Origin: Triatoma infestans
Lineage: Eukaryota; Arthropoda; Insecta; Hemiptera; Reduviidae
Reading direction: 5' to 3'
Assembly (NCBI GenBank): GCA_011037195.1
Contig: JAAEAF010000239.1
Coordinates: forward strand, 124,001-188,000
DNA: 64,000 nt
In this document: positions 19,336 through 30,732 of the stretch, one piece after another
How positions within the stretch are numbered: position 1 is the stretch's first letter
Layout of the letters: every line of letters starts with the position of its first letter
The notes under the pieces: model-generated
Seen by the model: only the letters and a program-made list of their open reading frames with translations
What the model was told of the DNA's origin: nothing
Databases searched by the model: none
Translations under genes and position numbers: made by a program

Positions 19336-20940
19336 CTAATGAGCCTTGGCCTCCTCGATGCTCTTCCGCCAGTCATCCCGATTCATTGCGGCAGCCTTCC
19401 AATTCCTGATGCCATACATGCTTCTGTCATCCTCTCTCACACCATCAGCCCATCGTAGCCCTGGGCGTCCAACTCTTCTTACGCGATCCAGCCTTTCCTC
19501 CATAACTTCTTTAGGCATTTCGGAACTGTCCATCCTAACAACGTGTCCTGCCCATCGCAACCTGCCCAGCTTAATAATCTTCATTACATCTGGCTCCTGG
19601 TACAGTTGCATCACCTCCCGATTTGTCCGCCCTCGCCAGACTGTACCTTCTTTTAGTGGACCAAATATCCTACGAAGGATTTTCCGCTCGAAGGCTAACA
19701 GCGCTTTCTCGTCGGATTTGGTGAAGACCCACGTCTCGGATCCGTATGTGAGGACAGGACGGAGAAGAGTTTTGTATAGGAGTACTTTTGTGCCCCTCGA
19801 TACCAGTTTGCTTTTGATGTGGCGATTAAGCCCAAAATAGCACCTATTTGCCAGCATCAATCTCCTTTTGATTTCTAGGGTCACTTCGTTATCCCTAGTG
19901 ACAAGGGACCCTAAATAGGTGAAAGCGTCTACTCTTTCAAACTTAAAATCACCTATCGATACATATCCTGCGCGCCCAGCATCTCCCCCCGCATGGATAT
20001 ATTTTGTTTTTTGCTCGTTTACCACGAGTCCTACTCTCTTGGCAGCTCTAGTCAAGCTCAGGAAAGCATTCTTCATATCATCAAAAGTTCTGCCTACGAT
20101 GTCCACGTCGTCAGCGTACGCCAAGATCTGAACGGACTTGTGGAAAATTGTGCCGCTTATCTGTATGTTCGCGTCCCTCACTATCTTTTCTAGGGCTAAG
20201 TTAAAGAGTAAGCATGATAATGCGTCTCCTTGCCTTAAGCCTTTATTCACACAAAACTCAGGGGATAGCCCTCCCTGTAAGCGCACATAACAACGCGAAT
20301 CTTCCATTGTCATTCGGACTAAGCGGACCAACTTTGGGGGAATTCTAATTTCCAATAGCGCTTTATAGAGTTCTTCCCGCTTGACACTGTCATAGGCCGA
20401 CTTGAAGTCCACAAAGAGGTGGTGGGTCTGAAGGTTATATTCTCTGCCCTTTTCCAAAATCATTCTTAAAGAGAATATCTGGTCGGTTGTGGACTTGTTT
20501 TTCCTGAACCCACATTGATATTTTCCTAATTCTCTTTCGGCATGAGGCAGGAGTCTGGCGTAGATTATATTGGACATAATCTTATAAGCACAGTTGAGAA
20601 GTGAGATCCCTCGGTAGTTGTCACATATTAACTGGTCTCCCTTTTTGAAGATAAGGCATATAATCCCCTTCTTCCACCAGTCAGGCATTGTCTCCCTGGT
20701 CCATACTTTTAGAAATAGCTCCCTCAGTTCTCTTAGGAATTCCTCACCGCCATACTTAAACAATTCTGCTGGCAGGTTATCACTGCCTGGGGCTTTGAAA
20801 TTTTTCATTTTATTAATGGCATCTCTAATTTCTTCCTCATCCAGCGGTTCTACTTCTTCTTCCAAGCAGATTACTTGGTGAGCTTCATTTATTGTGTCAT
20901 CGTTTAGGAGACTGCCGAAATAATGTGCCCAGCGATTTAA
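19336..20940 (-). pseudogene. RTE LINE reverse transcriptase
   Basis: An open frame of 509 codons from an internal Met, open further upstream to about 20940. RT motifs are in order: NYRGISLLNCAYKIMSNII, YQCGFRKNKSTTDQIF, LFVDFKSAYDSVKRE, GLRQGDALSCLLFNLALEKI, AYADDVDIVGR (the catalytic YADD), and NEQKTKYI. The C-terminal domain has RLRWAGHVVRMD and RRVGRPGLRWADGV. It resembles what insect annotations call the craniofacial-development-protein-2-like or jockey mobile-element polymerase. The RT is intact across this stretch, but the upstream endonuclease is frameshifted, so the element as a whole is dead. It lies opposite in strand to OST48. Confidence 0.93.
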
Positions 20941-22240
20941 GACCTCGTTTTGTTGTGTGACCTTGTGCCATCCTCCAATCTACAGTAGCTAATTTTAGGT
21001 TTAAAAGGTGATCGCCCCTGATTAACTTTTTGAAAGAAGGTTCGGCTATCTCTTACCTCTCTATATCTTTCAATTTCTTTAATTTCATTATCTTCCCATT
21101 GCTTCTTTTTTCTCCTGTGGACTTTCTTTTCAATTCTTCTTTTGGCGCAATATTCTTCTATAGCTGCTCTGGTACCTCTTTTTTGAATCATTTGTCTGTA
21201 TGCCTTATTCTTTTCTTCCGTAACGGCCCCACATTCATCATCAAACCATCTATTTCTATGAATCTGTGCGTTATATCCAAGAATATCTTGTGCTGCATAC
21301 TGAATGGCTTCGGTGCACCTTATCCAATGGTCTTCAATCTTTGAGCTCCGATACCTGTACTTATGAGCTTTAAGTTAACCGTTTGCATGTATCTTTCCCC
21401 GATATCTGTTTCCCTTAATCTAGATATATTAAATTTCCTAGCTATTGGTGCATGACCGCCTCTGGTGCGAGAGATCCTCGCTCTGATTCGGGCTACAGTT
21501 AAATAGTGATCCGTATCTACATTTGCTCCACTATACGCCCGAATATCCATGATGTTTGACCTATGTCTTGTACTTATCAGTAGGTTGTCAATCTGATTGT
21601 GGGTACAACTATCAGGTGATCTCCAGGTGGCCTTATGGATTCTTTTGTGGGGAAAGAAAGTGCTTCCGATAACCATATCCTTTGCAGTAGCAAGATTAAT
21701 TAGCGTTTGTCCATTATCATTTGATAGATCATGCAGGCTATGTCTTCCAATAGTTGGATAGTAGATGGTCTCCTTTCCTACTTTTGCATTAAAATCCCCA
21801 AGCGCGATCTTTATATCGTGTCCGGGGCAGTCATCCAACGTTTTTTCTAGGAGTTCTTAGAACTCGTCTTTCTAACTTTCTTCAGACACTTCAGTGGGTC
21901 CATGGCAGCTTAACAGGCTAAAGTTGAAAAATTTTCCCTTCAAACGTAGGTAACAGAGATTGGGACTTATAGCTTTGAAATCAAGTACATTTCTTTCAGA
22001 CAAAGCCAGTACCGAATGCATGTAGCTTGTCATGGCAGCTGTAATAGATGGTGTGGTTCCTCTTTTGTAATATTCCTTTGCCGGTCCATCTGATCTCTTG
22101 GATGGTGCTAAGTCAATCTTATACTTGTCCAGCTCAGTTAGTAGCACTTGAAGTGCTCCAGGTCTGAATAATGTAAGTACATTCCAATATCCGAAGTTAA
22201 AATCCTTAAGACGGTTGCTGAGTCGTTGCCTTTGAATCAA
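20937..22240 (-). pseudogene. RTE LINE endonuclease region and linker, frameshifted
   Basis: The frames are 22240-21872 (starts near FGYWNVLTLFRPGALQVLL), then 21838-21320 and 21191-20937. AP-endonuclease motifs include CHGPTEVSEES (the A-x-PTE strand), ALGDFNAKVGKETIYYP, ATWRSPDSCTHNQIDNLLIS and ANVDTDHYLTVARIRARISR (the catalytic S/TDH). The catalytic-Glu segment near 22090 is disrupted and the frames are broken near 21850 and 21190-21320. The linker is highly basic (RRIEKKVHRRKKKQWED). The product would nick target DNA in a live element. Confidence 0.88.
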
Positions 22241-22600
22241 TCCGGCTTCTTTGCTTCTAGGTTTCGTGATAGCAGTGTTTAAGAAGAGCGGGTTATCGGC
22301 CCACAGCTCCCGAGTCTAGTGGAGGGGCTGCCTCCTTAGAGCCTCTAGACCTGCTCCCCCTTTCGGGGCTCTAGGGAAGGTAGCCCTAGAGTGCGTACTG
22401 TAGCTGTGCTTGTGTCAGTGTCAGTGAATGATGTAGTGTTCTGGTGAGTGTGTGCGGTGTACTGTACTCAGGAACCCGAGGGTTCGTAACTCCCCTGTAG
22501 CTGCGCACAACAGCTACCCCCTGCGGGAGGCCGCCTCACAAGTACTATATTAAAACCTCACTACACACCGGCCAGGACAAAGAATGGAAATGATTCAGCT
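22241..22600 (-). other. GC-rich 5' leader of the RTE element
   Basis: Markedly more GC-rich than all neighbouring DNA, with inverted motifs such as CCTAGAGCCCCGAAAGGGGG and CTCCCGCAGGGGGTAGC on the minus strand. It probably contains the element's promoter. The next 300 bases (22601-22900) are ordinary AT-rich DNA with nothing recognised. Confidence 0.55.
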
Positions 22601-22908
22601 GACTAGAGGAACTGTATCTCCTCATTTGATTTCTACTCTAAAAATCTTTGCCTAACTTGTTCGTACGCCCTGATATATCGGTCCTTAATATCCAAATTCA
22701 TAGGTCACAGGTAAAGCTATTTATAAATTGATTTTGATGAAGGTCTCCAGTGAAACAATCACGAAATTTCATACTGTTTCATGAAAAATAGAGGTGTATT
22801 AAATAATTTTGTTTTTTTTAATTGGAAAAGAGCCAGCAAACTAATTAATAATTTAATAAATGATATTCTACCTTATAAAATATGAACTCCCAGTTAATGT
22901 ATCTAACT

Positions 22909-25847
22909 CAGTGATTCTCAACCACTGTGCCGCGGCACTTTTGTGTGCCGCCAAATTTCAAAAGTGTGCCGCCAAATTTTGCAAATATATAATAATGTTA
23001 ATATTATTAAATTATATCATTTAAAAAGAAAAATATTTTTAACATGAATATATATTTAAATCCACAAAAAAATAAATTATTTTATTATTTGCTTTGCAAC
23101 GCGTTTTTTCTTAATGCCAAATTATGATGAAGCGGCGTGCATAGCAATAGGAATATGTCTCAAGTCGGCGCACACTTGCCACTTCTGCGTACAAAACGTG
23201 TTGTTTTAGTGATAGTTGGGATTCACAAGGTGTTGCATAGTAGTTACTGCACCTTTTCTTTCGTTAAAATTGGCAAATGTAGGTGATTCGGTTTAATATT
23301 AATTTATTTGCATGTAGTGTCAATTTATAAATTTGTAAACTTATTAACTTTGCAGTACACCTATCCCCCGATTTACACGGTATTTGTTTTACACGTTTTC
23401 GCTTTTACACGGTTTTCCAAATAAGTTTTTTTTTGTTTTTATCGCACTCTACTAAATGCTACTGTGATTGAACACGTGCGCTGTGTACACATCTCACGGG
23501 GAATCCCGAGCTTATGTGCTGACTTGCTGCACACGCACACTGTCTGTATTCTTCGCATAAAATTTAAGTTTTATCTACGGAAAATTGTATTTGAGTGAAA
23601 GTTTCACAATTTCAGAAAGGTTTAATTTTCCATATTCATAAATTACAAGTGAGTGCATAATTTAGATTATTATAAATACAAAGGTAATATTTGAACCATT
23701 TTTTTTAAATGTTTCGACAATATTATTTTTATTTTATCAGATTCTTCTGAAAATGGATAAATGGTTAAAAAGAAGAAAGTTTAATGATGATAATAGTGAT
23801 AATGATAACGTTAGGGACCAAGTTAATGAACCAACCCCCCGGCACAAGTAAAAATACTTCTTGCTCAAAAAAATACTTGTCCATCGGAAATATAATGATG
23901 ATTTTTTGAAATTTGGATTTATCTCTACAATGGAAAATGACATAGTTGTTCCCGAGTGTGTGATGTGTGGTTTTAAATTATCAAATAGTGCTATGGTTCC
24001 TAGCAAACTCCAACGTCACTTGGTGACTAATCATCCTTCGCTTTCAACAAAAGATAAAAGCTACTTTGAAAGGTCTTTATCATCAAAAATTAAGGAAGTA
24101 AAAGTTTTTGAAAAACAAGTATGTGTGTCTGAAAAGGCTCAAGTAGCTTCTTACGAAATAGCTGAATTGATTGCTGTTAACTTAAAACCTCACAATTTGG
24201 CTGAAGAAATTATATTACCTGCTTGTCGCAAAATTGTAAAAACAATGATTGGTGGATCAGCTGATATTGATATTTGCAAAATACCACTTTCAAATGATAC
24301 AATCCATTGCAGAATTAAAGATATGTCAGAAAATATTGAGCAAAATACTGCAAAAACTCTTGCAAATTCGAATTTTGCTCTACAAGTCGACGAAACAACA
24401 GATATTACAGGAAATGCTCAATTAATTGCATTCGTTAGATTTATTCACGAAAATGATATAATTAATTAATTTTTATGTTGTCGGGAGTTACCTGATTTTA
24501 CAACTGGTAAACATATTTTTCAAGTAATTAGTTCATATTTAGAAGAAATTAAAGTTTCTTGGAAGTCACGTATTGGCATTTGCACAGATGGTGCTCCAGC
24601 TATGACTGGACATCTAAAAGGATTTGTAGCACATGTTAAAGAACTGAATGAGGATATATTAGTTACCCATTGTTTTTTGCATCGAGAAGCACTTGTTACA
24701 AAATTTTTGCCATCAGATTTGAAAATAGTTCTGGAACAATGTGTTAAAATGGTTAATTATATCAAATCAAGACCATTAAAAAGTAGATTATTTAGTAAAT
24801 TATGCCAAGCTATGGAAGCCAAGTACGAATCCTTGTTACTCCATACAGAAGTAAGATGGTTGTCCAGAGGAAAAGTTATATCTCGTGTGCTGAAATTAAA
24901 AGACGAAATGAAAATATTTTTTGAACAAAATAAAAATTATGAATTTGTTCATTTGTTGGAAGATAAAATATGGTGTACTAAACTGGCTTACTTATCAGAC
25001 ATTTTTGTTATTTTTAACATCATCAATTCAAGTATGCAAGGGCCTAATGAAAATATCTTAAACTCAACCGATAAGCTGGTGGGATTCAAAAAACAAATAA
25101 CTTTGTGGAAAAATAAAGCTCAGGAAGGCAATTTAGAAAAGTTTGAGTCAGTCCCTAAAGACAGTTATAAAACTATTAAATTAATTGTTGTTGATCATTT
25201 GACAACATTAGAGGAGAGAATTATTCATTATTTCCCAAAATTAGATATTAAGAAATTTGATTGGGTTCGTAATCCATTTCTCATAACGGATACTTCTGTT
25301 TTGACTTAACTTTGAATGAAGAGGAAGAACTCATTTTGCTTTCCAATAATCGAGATTTAATTTTAAAACATTCAGAAGAATCAATTAATTCATTTTGGAT
25401 TAACATCAGATGCGATTATCCAATGATAGCCAAAAAAGCTTTAAACATATTATTACAATTTTCCACATCTTATTTGTGTGAATTCGGATTTTCAGCATTA
25501 GCCACCATTAAAACTAAAAAAAGATCAAGATTGTTAAATGTAGAAGACGATATGAGAGTAGCATTGTCATTTTTACGACCAAATATAAATGAAATTATCA
25601 AAAAACATCAAGCTCAAATTTCGCATTAAAAATATTTTTATCATTAGCTTGTAATTAATCCCTTAATAAACGTTTAGTTATTATTGTAGTATATATTAGT
25701 TTATTTCGTATATTTAAAATTTTTGTCATAAACTATTTATGCAGTGTGTTGTAGTAAGTAAATAATTTTTATCTTTTTCTGTGTGTGCCGCCAAATTTTG
25801 AAATCGTTAAATATGTGCCGCAACAAAAAAAAGGTTGAGAATCACTG
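22909..25847 (+). mobile_element. hAT (Charlie-like) DNA transposon with 8-bp TSD
   Basis: A 2939-bp element. Both ends carry the inverted repeat CAGTGATTCTCAACC, and the flanks are an identical 8-bp duplication ATCTAACT (22901-22908 and 25848-25855). Both are defining traits of hAT elements, and the TIR is Charlie-like. Sub-terminal TGTGCCGCCAAATTT motifs are repeated at both ends. The transposase gene lies inside. Confidence 0.95.
23752..25629 (+). pseudogene. hAT transposase (ZBED5/SCAND3-like), broken
   Basis: Starts MDKWLKRRKFND at 23752. The main frame is 23861-24466, continuing in the same frame from 24602 to 25306, then a third frame to 25629. It has a BED zinc finger (CVMCGFKLSNSAMVPSKLQR then HLVTNH), RNase H-like catalytic strands FALQVDETTDITG and CTDGAPAMTG, an RW motif in HTEVRWLSRGKVISRV, and the C-terminal hATC dimerisation segment (FSTSYLCEFGFSAL). 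Lesions are a frame break near 23835-23860, one in-frame TAA at 24467, and a one-base shift near 25298-25306. So few lesions together with a perfect TSD suggest fairly recent death. Confidence 0.92.
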
Positions 25848-25855
25848 ATCTAACT

Positions 25856-26440
25856 TATCTTGTTCAATTAAAATTTGCCTTCAAAATTAATTAATAATAA
25901 TTCTAATGTTTTATAAAACTTGATTACAAATTAAATTTATGCTTGATAATGGGTCCATTTAATAATTAATAATCTTTATTAAAATGAAAATTTAATAATT
26001 TATGATATCTGTTTACATGTTCAATAAAATGTTTTATTTGTGTCCAGCTGGCCAATATTCAGTGCTAATTAAAACTACCATTTGTTGGCTGTGATTGCTT
26101 CGCGTCTATAGCTAAAGCAGGGCACTTCAAAATGTGCTGTTTGTCCATAATCTTGCTCAGGTCATACAAAGGACATATTTGGTCTGATTAAATTGCGATT
26201 CTATTGTCTGTCAATTATTAACGGATTTGTATTAAATACTTTCTTTTTAATAAGATTTTGGTATCTCATTCTTTCCCTCTCTGCCACTCACAATCCTTCT
26301 CTCCTTCACTCACAATCTCTCTCTCTCTCTCTCTCCATATATATATATATCTTTAGGTTTCAGCTTCCATTTTCATGAAAAATACTTGATTTTCTGGGAT
26401 TTTATATATATATATATGAGAAAAAGTGTATATTTTTAAG
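25856..26440. other. AT-rich non-coding DNA
   Basis: Contains a CT-rich microsatellite and (TA)n near 26320-26350 and 26404-26417. No gene seen. Confidence 0.5.
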
Positions 26441-26620
26441 TTTCTCTTACTGTGGTAAGAGGAAGTAGATATTGTGATCAAATTTTCATCGGAAATACAT
26501 GTTTTAAGGTCTACTAAGATCGAGAAAAAGTGATTTTTAGAAATTGTCTTCATATGTGTGTGTGTGCAAGTGAACGAAATATCTCACAAACGAAAAAGCG
26601 CAGGAAGTGCGAACTTGATA
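26441..26620 (-). repeat. Dispersed repeat fragment
   Basis: Begins with the palindromic end TTTCTCTTACTGTGGTAAG and AGGAAGTAG, then ATCGGAAATACATGTTTTAAGG and AACGAAAAAGCGCAGGAAG. These are the terminal blocks of the dispersed repeat in minus orientation. A further 500 bases to 27150 show only poly-A/T DNA. Confidence 0.6.
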
Positions 26621-27179
26621 TCCGGTTAGTCCTCACCTAACATACAGACTGGGTAAAAAAAAAAAAGAAAAAACGCCTGCAACTGGGAATGCGGCGGTTT
26701 TACTTGACTGAATGAATAGTTGTTCAGTTTTCAATATTTTCTCAGATAACTGTTCCAATGATTTATTTTTTACCGTATTTTTAAATGATCTCTTTTTGTT
26801 CTGTTTTCCAATCAATTTTTGTAAACACATCGCACTCCTATCTATAAAACAACGTCTTTCTAGTGTGTAACTCGTCTACCTCTCCCTGCCAGGAATCATC
26901 ATTGTTATAATTCCCATTGTTTACTGTTTTATTTTCATTCTTCTCAATTTCGTTAATTCATTTTTTATTGCTGTATTTGTAATTGTGGATGTCTTGATAG
27001 CTTTATTATTTCTCTACTCCGTAATGCCACCTATGTTTACATTTTAACTGTTAGCAGTTACCCAATTCTTACTTATAATTTTCATGGTTTTTTTTTGTTT
27101 TTATGGCCCAGTAGGGCACACCAAAAAAAAAAACTGAACTAACTGTTACACCATTTGAAATTAAAGCCACAAATTCCGC

Positions 27180-27895
27180 ACAACTATCCAAAATAATTTT
27201 TTTTGGAATAATGTTTCAAATAAAAGTGATACATTTATATCTGGTGCAGTTAGCATAACAAGAGTTTAAAGGAAATCGTTATAGACGTTTTCGAAAAAGT
27301 TTCTAAAAAACTCAAATAACCTACTCTGTAAAGTCGCACTTCGGTTAATCGATTTCCGTCAAATTTGAAATGATTTTCAGCAAAGCCTGTAATATGAAAT
27401 AATATTATTTAGGTGGAAATTTAAAGTGGTACCTTAAAGGGAAGCTTAAAATCCCTTCCGGACCGAAAAATCAATTTTCCCGAAAAAATGTTTCAAATAA
27501 AAATGTGTAGATAGTGTAGTCGTCATTTGTGTAGACGGTGTACAAAGTTTAAAGAAAATCGTTGAAACCGTTTTCGAGAAATTCGCAAGAAATTGAAACA
27601 AAAACAAAATCAGTGAAGTCGCACTTTCGGTTTTGCATAAAACCTTCGTGCCAGATGCGGTGATAGTTTCTAAAAGGAATCCCAAGTTTGAGTTTTCTGC
27701 GATTGTTCGTTTTTTAGTTATATTGCTTTCACACACACATAGCCCATACAAACAAAATACCTACACATACCATTAGCTCAGAAAAATTTTTCGTATTCAA
27801 ATTTTTTCGCTCAAAACAAATTTATTTCCGGGGAAAACTCAATTTCAAAAAGTTGACACAATCGTCGCAATACTTCCTCTTACCAGCAAGTAAAA
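27180..27895 (+). repeat. Dispersed repeat copy
   Basis: A plus-orientation copy. Module blocks AAGGAAATCGTTATAGACG and TTTAAAGAAAATCGTTGAAA are each followed by TCGCACTTTCGG-like blocks. It then has a CACACACACAT tract and the terminal GGGGAAAACTCAATTTCAAA and CGCAATACTTCCTCTTACC. Non-coding. Confidence 0.7.
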
Positions 27896-27962
27896 AGTAG
27901 CTCATCAGAAATGTAAGGAACTATAATTTTATGCTCGTTTTCATAAGTAAAAGAACTATAGC

Positions 27963-28168
27963 ATAAAACAAGCAATATGTTGGTTGGCTGAGGCCAAAGA
28001 AAGATAATTTTAAAGTTTATTTATCAACGTTTCGGGTGTTCAGATATCGTAACTCTTTACCAGATCCTGAGGAAGGACACCAAAGTTGTCGGAAACGTCG
28101 ATAAATAAACTTTAAAAGTTTAAAGTTTTTTCTTTTGCCCCAGCCAACCAACATTTTGCTTGTTTTAT
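27963..28168 (+). mobile_element. Palindromic MITE with hammerhead-like segment
   Basis: A 206-bp inverted structure. The left arm has ATAAAACAAGCAATATGTTG then GTTGGCTGAGGCCAAAGAAA; the right arm ends CCCCAGCCAACCAACATTTT then GCTTGTTTTAT. Inner arms share AAAGTTTATTTATC and AACGTTTC-type sequence. The right arm carries a CTGAGGA...GGAAACGTCGATAAAT segment (see 28064). A degenerate relative lies at 17120-17425. Confidence 0.7.
28064..28102 (+). ncRNA. Possible degenerate hammerhead ribozyme
   Basis: ATC (28064-28066) can pair with GAT (28100-28102) as stem I. CTGAGGA (28067-28073) fits CUGANGA. GACA/TGTC makes a 4-bp stem II. GAAA (28092-28095) is followed by CGTC with a palindromic ACGT stem III. 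Unlike the motifs at 8724 and 57342 there are extra unpaired bases on both sides of stem II (AG and G), so activity is doubtful. Confidence 0.35.
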
Positions 28169-28241
28169 TAACAACTGCCAAACGTAACTATTGTTTATAT
28201 TGAATTATTAGTATATATTTATTTTCTTTATTTATTCATAT

Positions 28242-30720
28242 CCCCAGGGCCTGATTGTATTTCAAACGATTTTTTTAAAAGTTTCCCAGAAAATTGGCAA
28301 CTGTATTTAGTCTCTCTCTTTAATAAAATCTTAGATACAGAACAAGTACCCGTGGATTGGTGCAAATCGATCATAACAATGATTTATAAAAAAGGAAATA
28401 AAAGTATCCCTGATAATTATCGACCTATATCCCTATTAAACTCAATTTTAAAGATATTCACTCAAATAATTCTAGAACGTCTAATATTATGGGATGATGA
28501 AGTAAGTGTACTGCCGGAATCACAATGTGGCTTTAGAAAACGACGATCATGTCTTGATAATTTATATACTTTGAATAGTATTTCTCAATTTAAGTTAGAA
28601 TATAAACGTAGTGACTTTTTTGCAATCTTCGTGGACTATAAAAAAAGCTTTTGATAGTGTGAATCATAACCTCTTATGGTATAAATTAAATCAGTTAGGC
28701 ATTAGCGCGAAGTTAATTAGAATTATAAAAAATATATAAGAAAATGCACACATCAGAGTGAAATCGGGAGGGGCTTTAACCGAAGAAATAAAACTAACTA
28801 AAGGCATTCTTCAAGGGGAAGTCCTTTCTGGATACCAATTTAGCTTATTTATCAGCGACGTTGAAGATTTTTTCCGAGCAAATGGGGTATCAGGTATTCC
28901 GCTGACTTCCAACTGTGACGTACTGTTATCTTTATATGCTGATGACAAGGTGATTTTTGCAGACTCCCCTTCTGATGTAAGCATAAAACTGAACTTGCTA
29001 GCCAAATATGCCAGAGATAACCTATTAGAAGTTAACTGCAACAAAACAAAAGTTCTTCATATTCATAGAGGTCGCGAAAAAACCATAAAGAATTTCTATT
29101 ATTCGGGTGAAGAGATAGAAGTTGTATCATCATATAAATATTTAGGAGTAAAATTCTCTAGCTCTGGACTTTTCTACTTAGCCTCAAAATTTGCCGAAGC
29201 CAAAGCAACCTCAGCAATAGGCGTTGTTCTAGACACCTGCAAAAGAGCCAAAGTAAGATCAATGGAAAGTAGGACGAGATTAAATGATGCCATTTCTGTA
29301 AGTACACTCTATTATGGAGTAGAAACATGGGGGCTACGATATTTAGACATTATCGAAAAAACACGCATTCATTTCTATAAACGTCTGTTTAATTTGAATA
29401 GAAACACCCCCTCATGCTTGGTCAGGGCTGAGTTCCATCTGGACCACTCTAGTGGCAAAATGCTTGAGTTAGTATTGAAGTGGGTAATTAAAATACTTAA
29501 TATGAATGATAATAGAATAACAAAAATCTGCTATCTTAGGCTAAAAGAATTACATTCAATTCGCACCTCTTTAAAATACAACTGGTTCTCTCAACTCTCT
29601 GATCTCTTGCAAAAAATTAATTACAGTCATATCATATCAGAAAATGACCCGTTTAAATTAAAAAAAGAAACTCCTCTAATTCTTAGTAAGTATAAAGAGT
29701 ATTTAAAATTAAGGGATATGCAATTACTGAATGAAGAAAAATACAATCAATCCTATGGTAAAGTATATGAAGCTAATATTACTGTCAGTCCGGAACACTC
29801 TTACCTAAACCTTAATATGCCGTTTAACATAACAAGGGTATATGCTCAACTAAAACTATCGGGAGGTTACCAAATTAAAATAACTTATAAAAATTCCGTC
29901 TATTTAATTAATCCCCGTGAAATCTGCTCCATTTGTAATCTTAACATTTTAGAAGATCTGTACCATTTAATTGTTGTCTGTCCAATATATTCTCCTATTC
30001 GTAACCACTACATCCCTTTTGTTACCTCCATAACGCCAGACCAGTTTCCCACTATACTTTCCTCAAACAGTGACTCCCAAATAAGGAATCTCTACTACTA
30101 CATTACTAATTGCCTTAAAGTTAGATCTTTTATTATAAATGAATAAATACATAACCAATAGAAACTTCATTAGTATCTGTATTATTAAGTTACTCTGTTA
30201 TAATTGAACGTGATACTTAAATTAGAATATATTCTTTCAGAATTGTTATTAATGTATAATTATTAATATTTACTGTTAAACTTATAACTGCAAAGTAGCT
30301 GACTTCTCCTTTCACCTTCTCATGCAAGTTGCTTTTTATTTTTTATTTTTTTTCATTTTGACACACTTTTGTATAACTATATTGCACCTTTTATAATGCT
30401 TCTCATCATTTTCTTATCTTACTTATTATCATCATTTACTTATATTGTCAGAAATTAGTAATTTTTCGTTCATTTTTGTATTTTCCTTTATTCTTATAAC
30501 TTGTAGCTTTAGTTTATTTTAAATTTTAGGGTTGTAGTTTTTGTTGTGCTATTAGCTATTAACTTTTAGTTATTTATAATAGAATGGATACTATTTTACC
30601 TTCACTGTCTCTTTATTTGTAGTTATTAATTTAAGATCTTATGTAATATGCTGAAATGTAGCCTGACTCTTTTGTATGGGGATCTCCCCAAAAGCAAATA
30701 AATATATACTATACTATACT
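28242..30720 (+). mobile_element. 5'-truncated LINE inserted in another LINE's tail
   Basis: Flanked by a 12-bp direct repeat ATTTATTCATAT (28230-28241 and 30721-30732), which I read as the target duplication. The 5' end is truncated inside the RT domain. The 3' UTR (30147-30690) ends in a GGGGATCTCCCC hairpin, AAATAAATA and a TATAC repeat tail. The insertion site is the 3' tail of the minus-strand LINE at 30733-32733, so this is the younger of the two. Confidence 0.8.
28244..30146 (+). pseudogene. Non-LTR reverse transcriptase, two lesions
   Basis: Translation starts PGPDCISNDFF, inside RT motif 0. It continues with NYRPISLLNSILKIFTQII, SQCGFRKRRSCLDNL, FAIFVDYKKAFDSV (frame break by one A at about 28643), a nonsense codon TAA near 28736, KGILQGEVLSGYQFSLFISD and SLYADDKVIFA (YADD active site). 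The C terminus has a CSICNLNILEDLYHLIVVCP zinc-knuckle-like motif (C-x2-C...H-x4-C) and stops at 30146. No endonuclease remains because of the truncation. I cannot fix the clade; it is unlike the RTE element at 19.3 kb. Confidence 0.88.
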
Positions 30721-30732
30721 ATTTATTCATAT

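Larger units (their letters stand above)
19296..22600 (-). mobile_element. RTE-type LINE with (ATG)n tail
   Basis: A minus-strand non-LTR retrotransposon about 3.3 kb long. Reading 5' to 3' it has a GC-rich leader (about 22600-22241), an AP-endonuclease-like region (22240-21320), a basic linker (21191-20937), and reverse transcriptase (20940-19336). The 3' UTR is only about 40 bases and ends in (ATG)n, seen on the plus strand as ATCATCATCATCATC at about 19299-19316. The short 3' UTR and trinucleotide tail are typical of RTE-clade elements. The 5' limit is approximate and I found no convincing target duplication. Confidence 0.85.

Noticed and set aside
19346..19840. 164-codon plus-strand frame
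   Set aside because: It is the antisense shadow of the LINE reverse transcriptase.
19336..20865. Host gene encoding a 509-residue protein
   Set aside because: It has all reverse-transcriptase motifs including YADD, a LINE-type C terminus and a trinucleotide tail. It is a transposon.
28064..28102. Confident hammerhead call for the 27963 MITE
   Set aside because: Extra bases flank both sides of stem II and stem I is only 3 bp, so it is listed as possible rather than confident.
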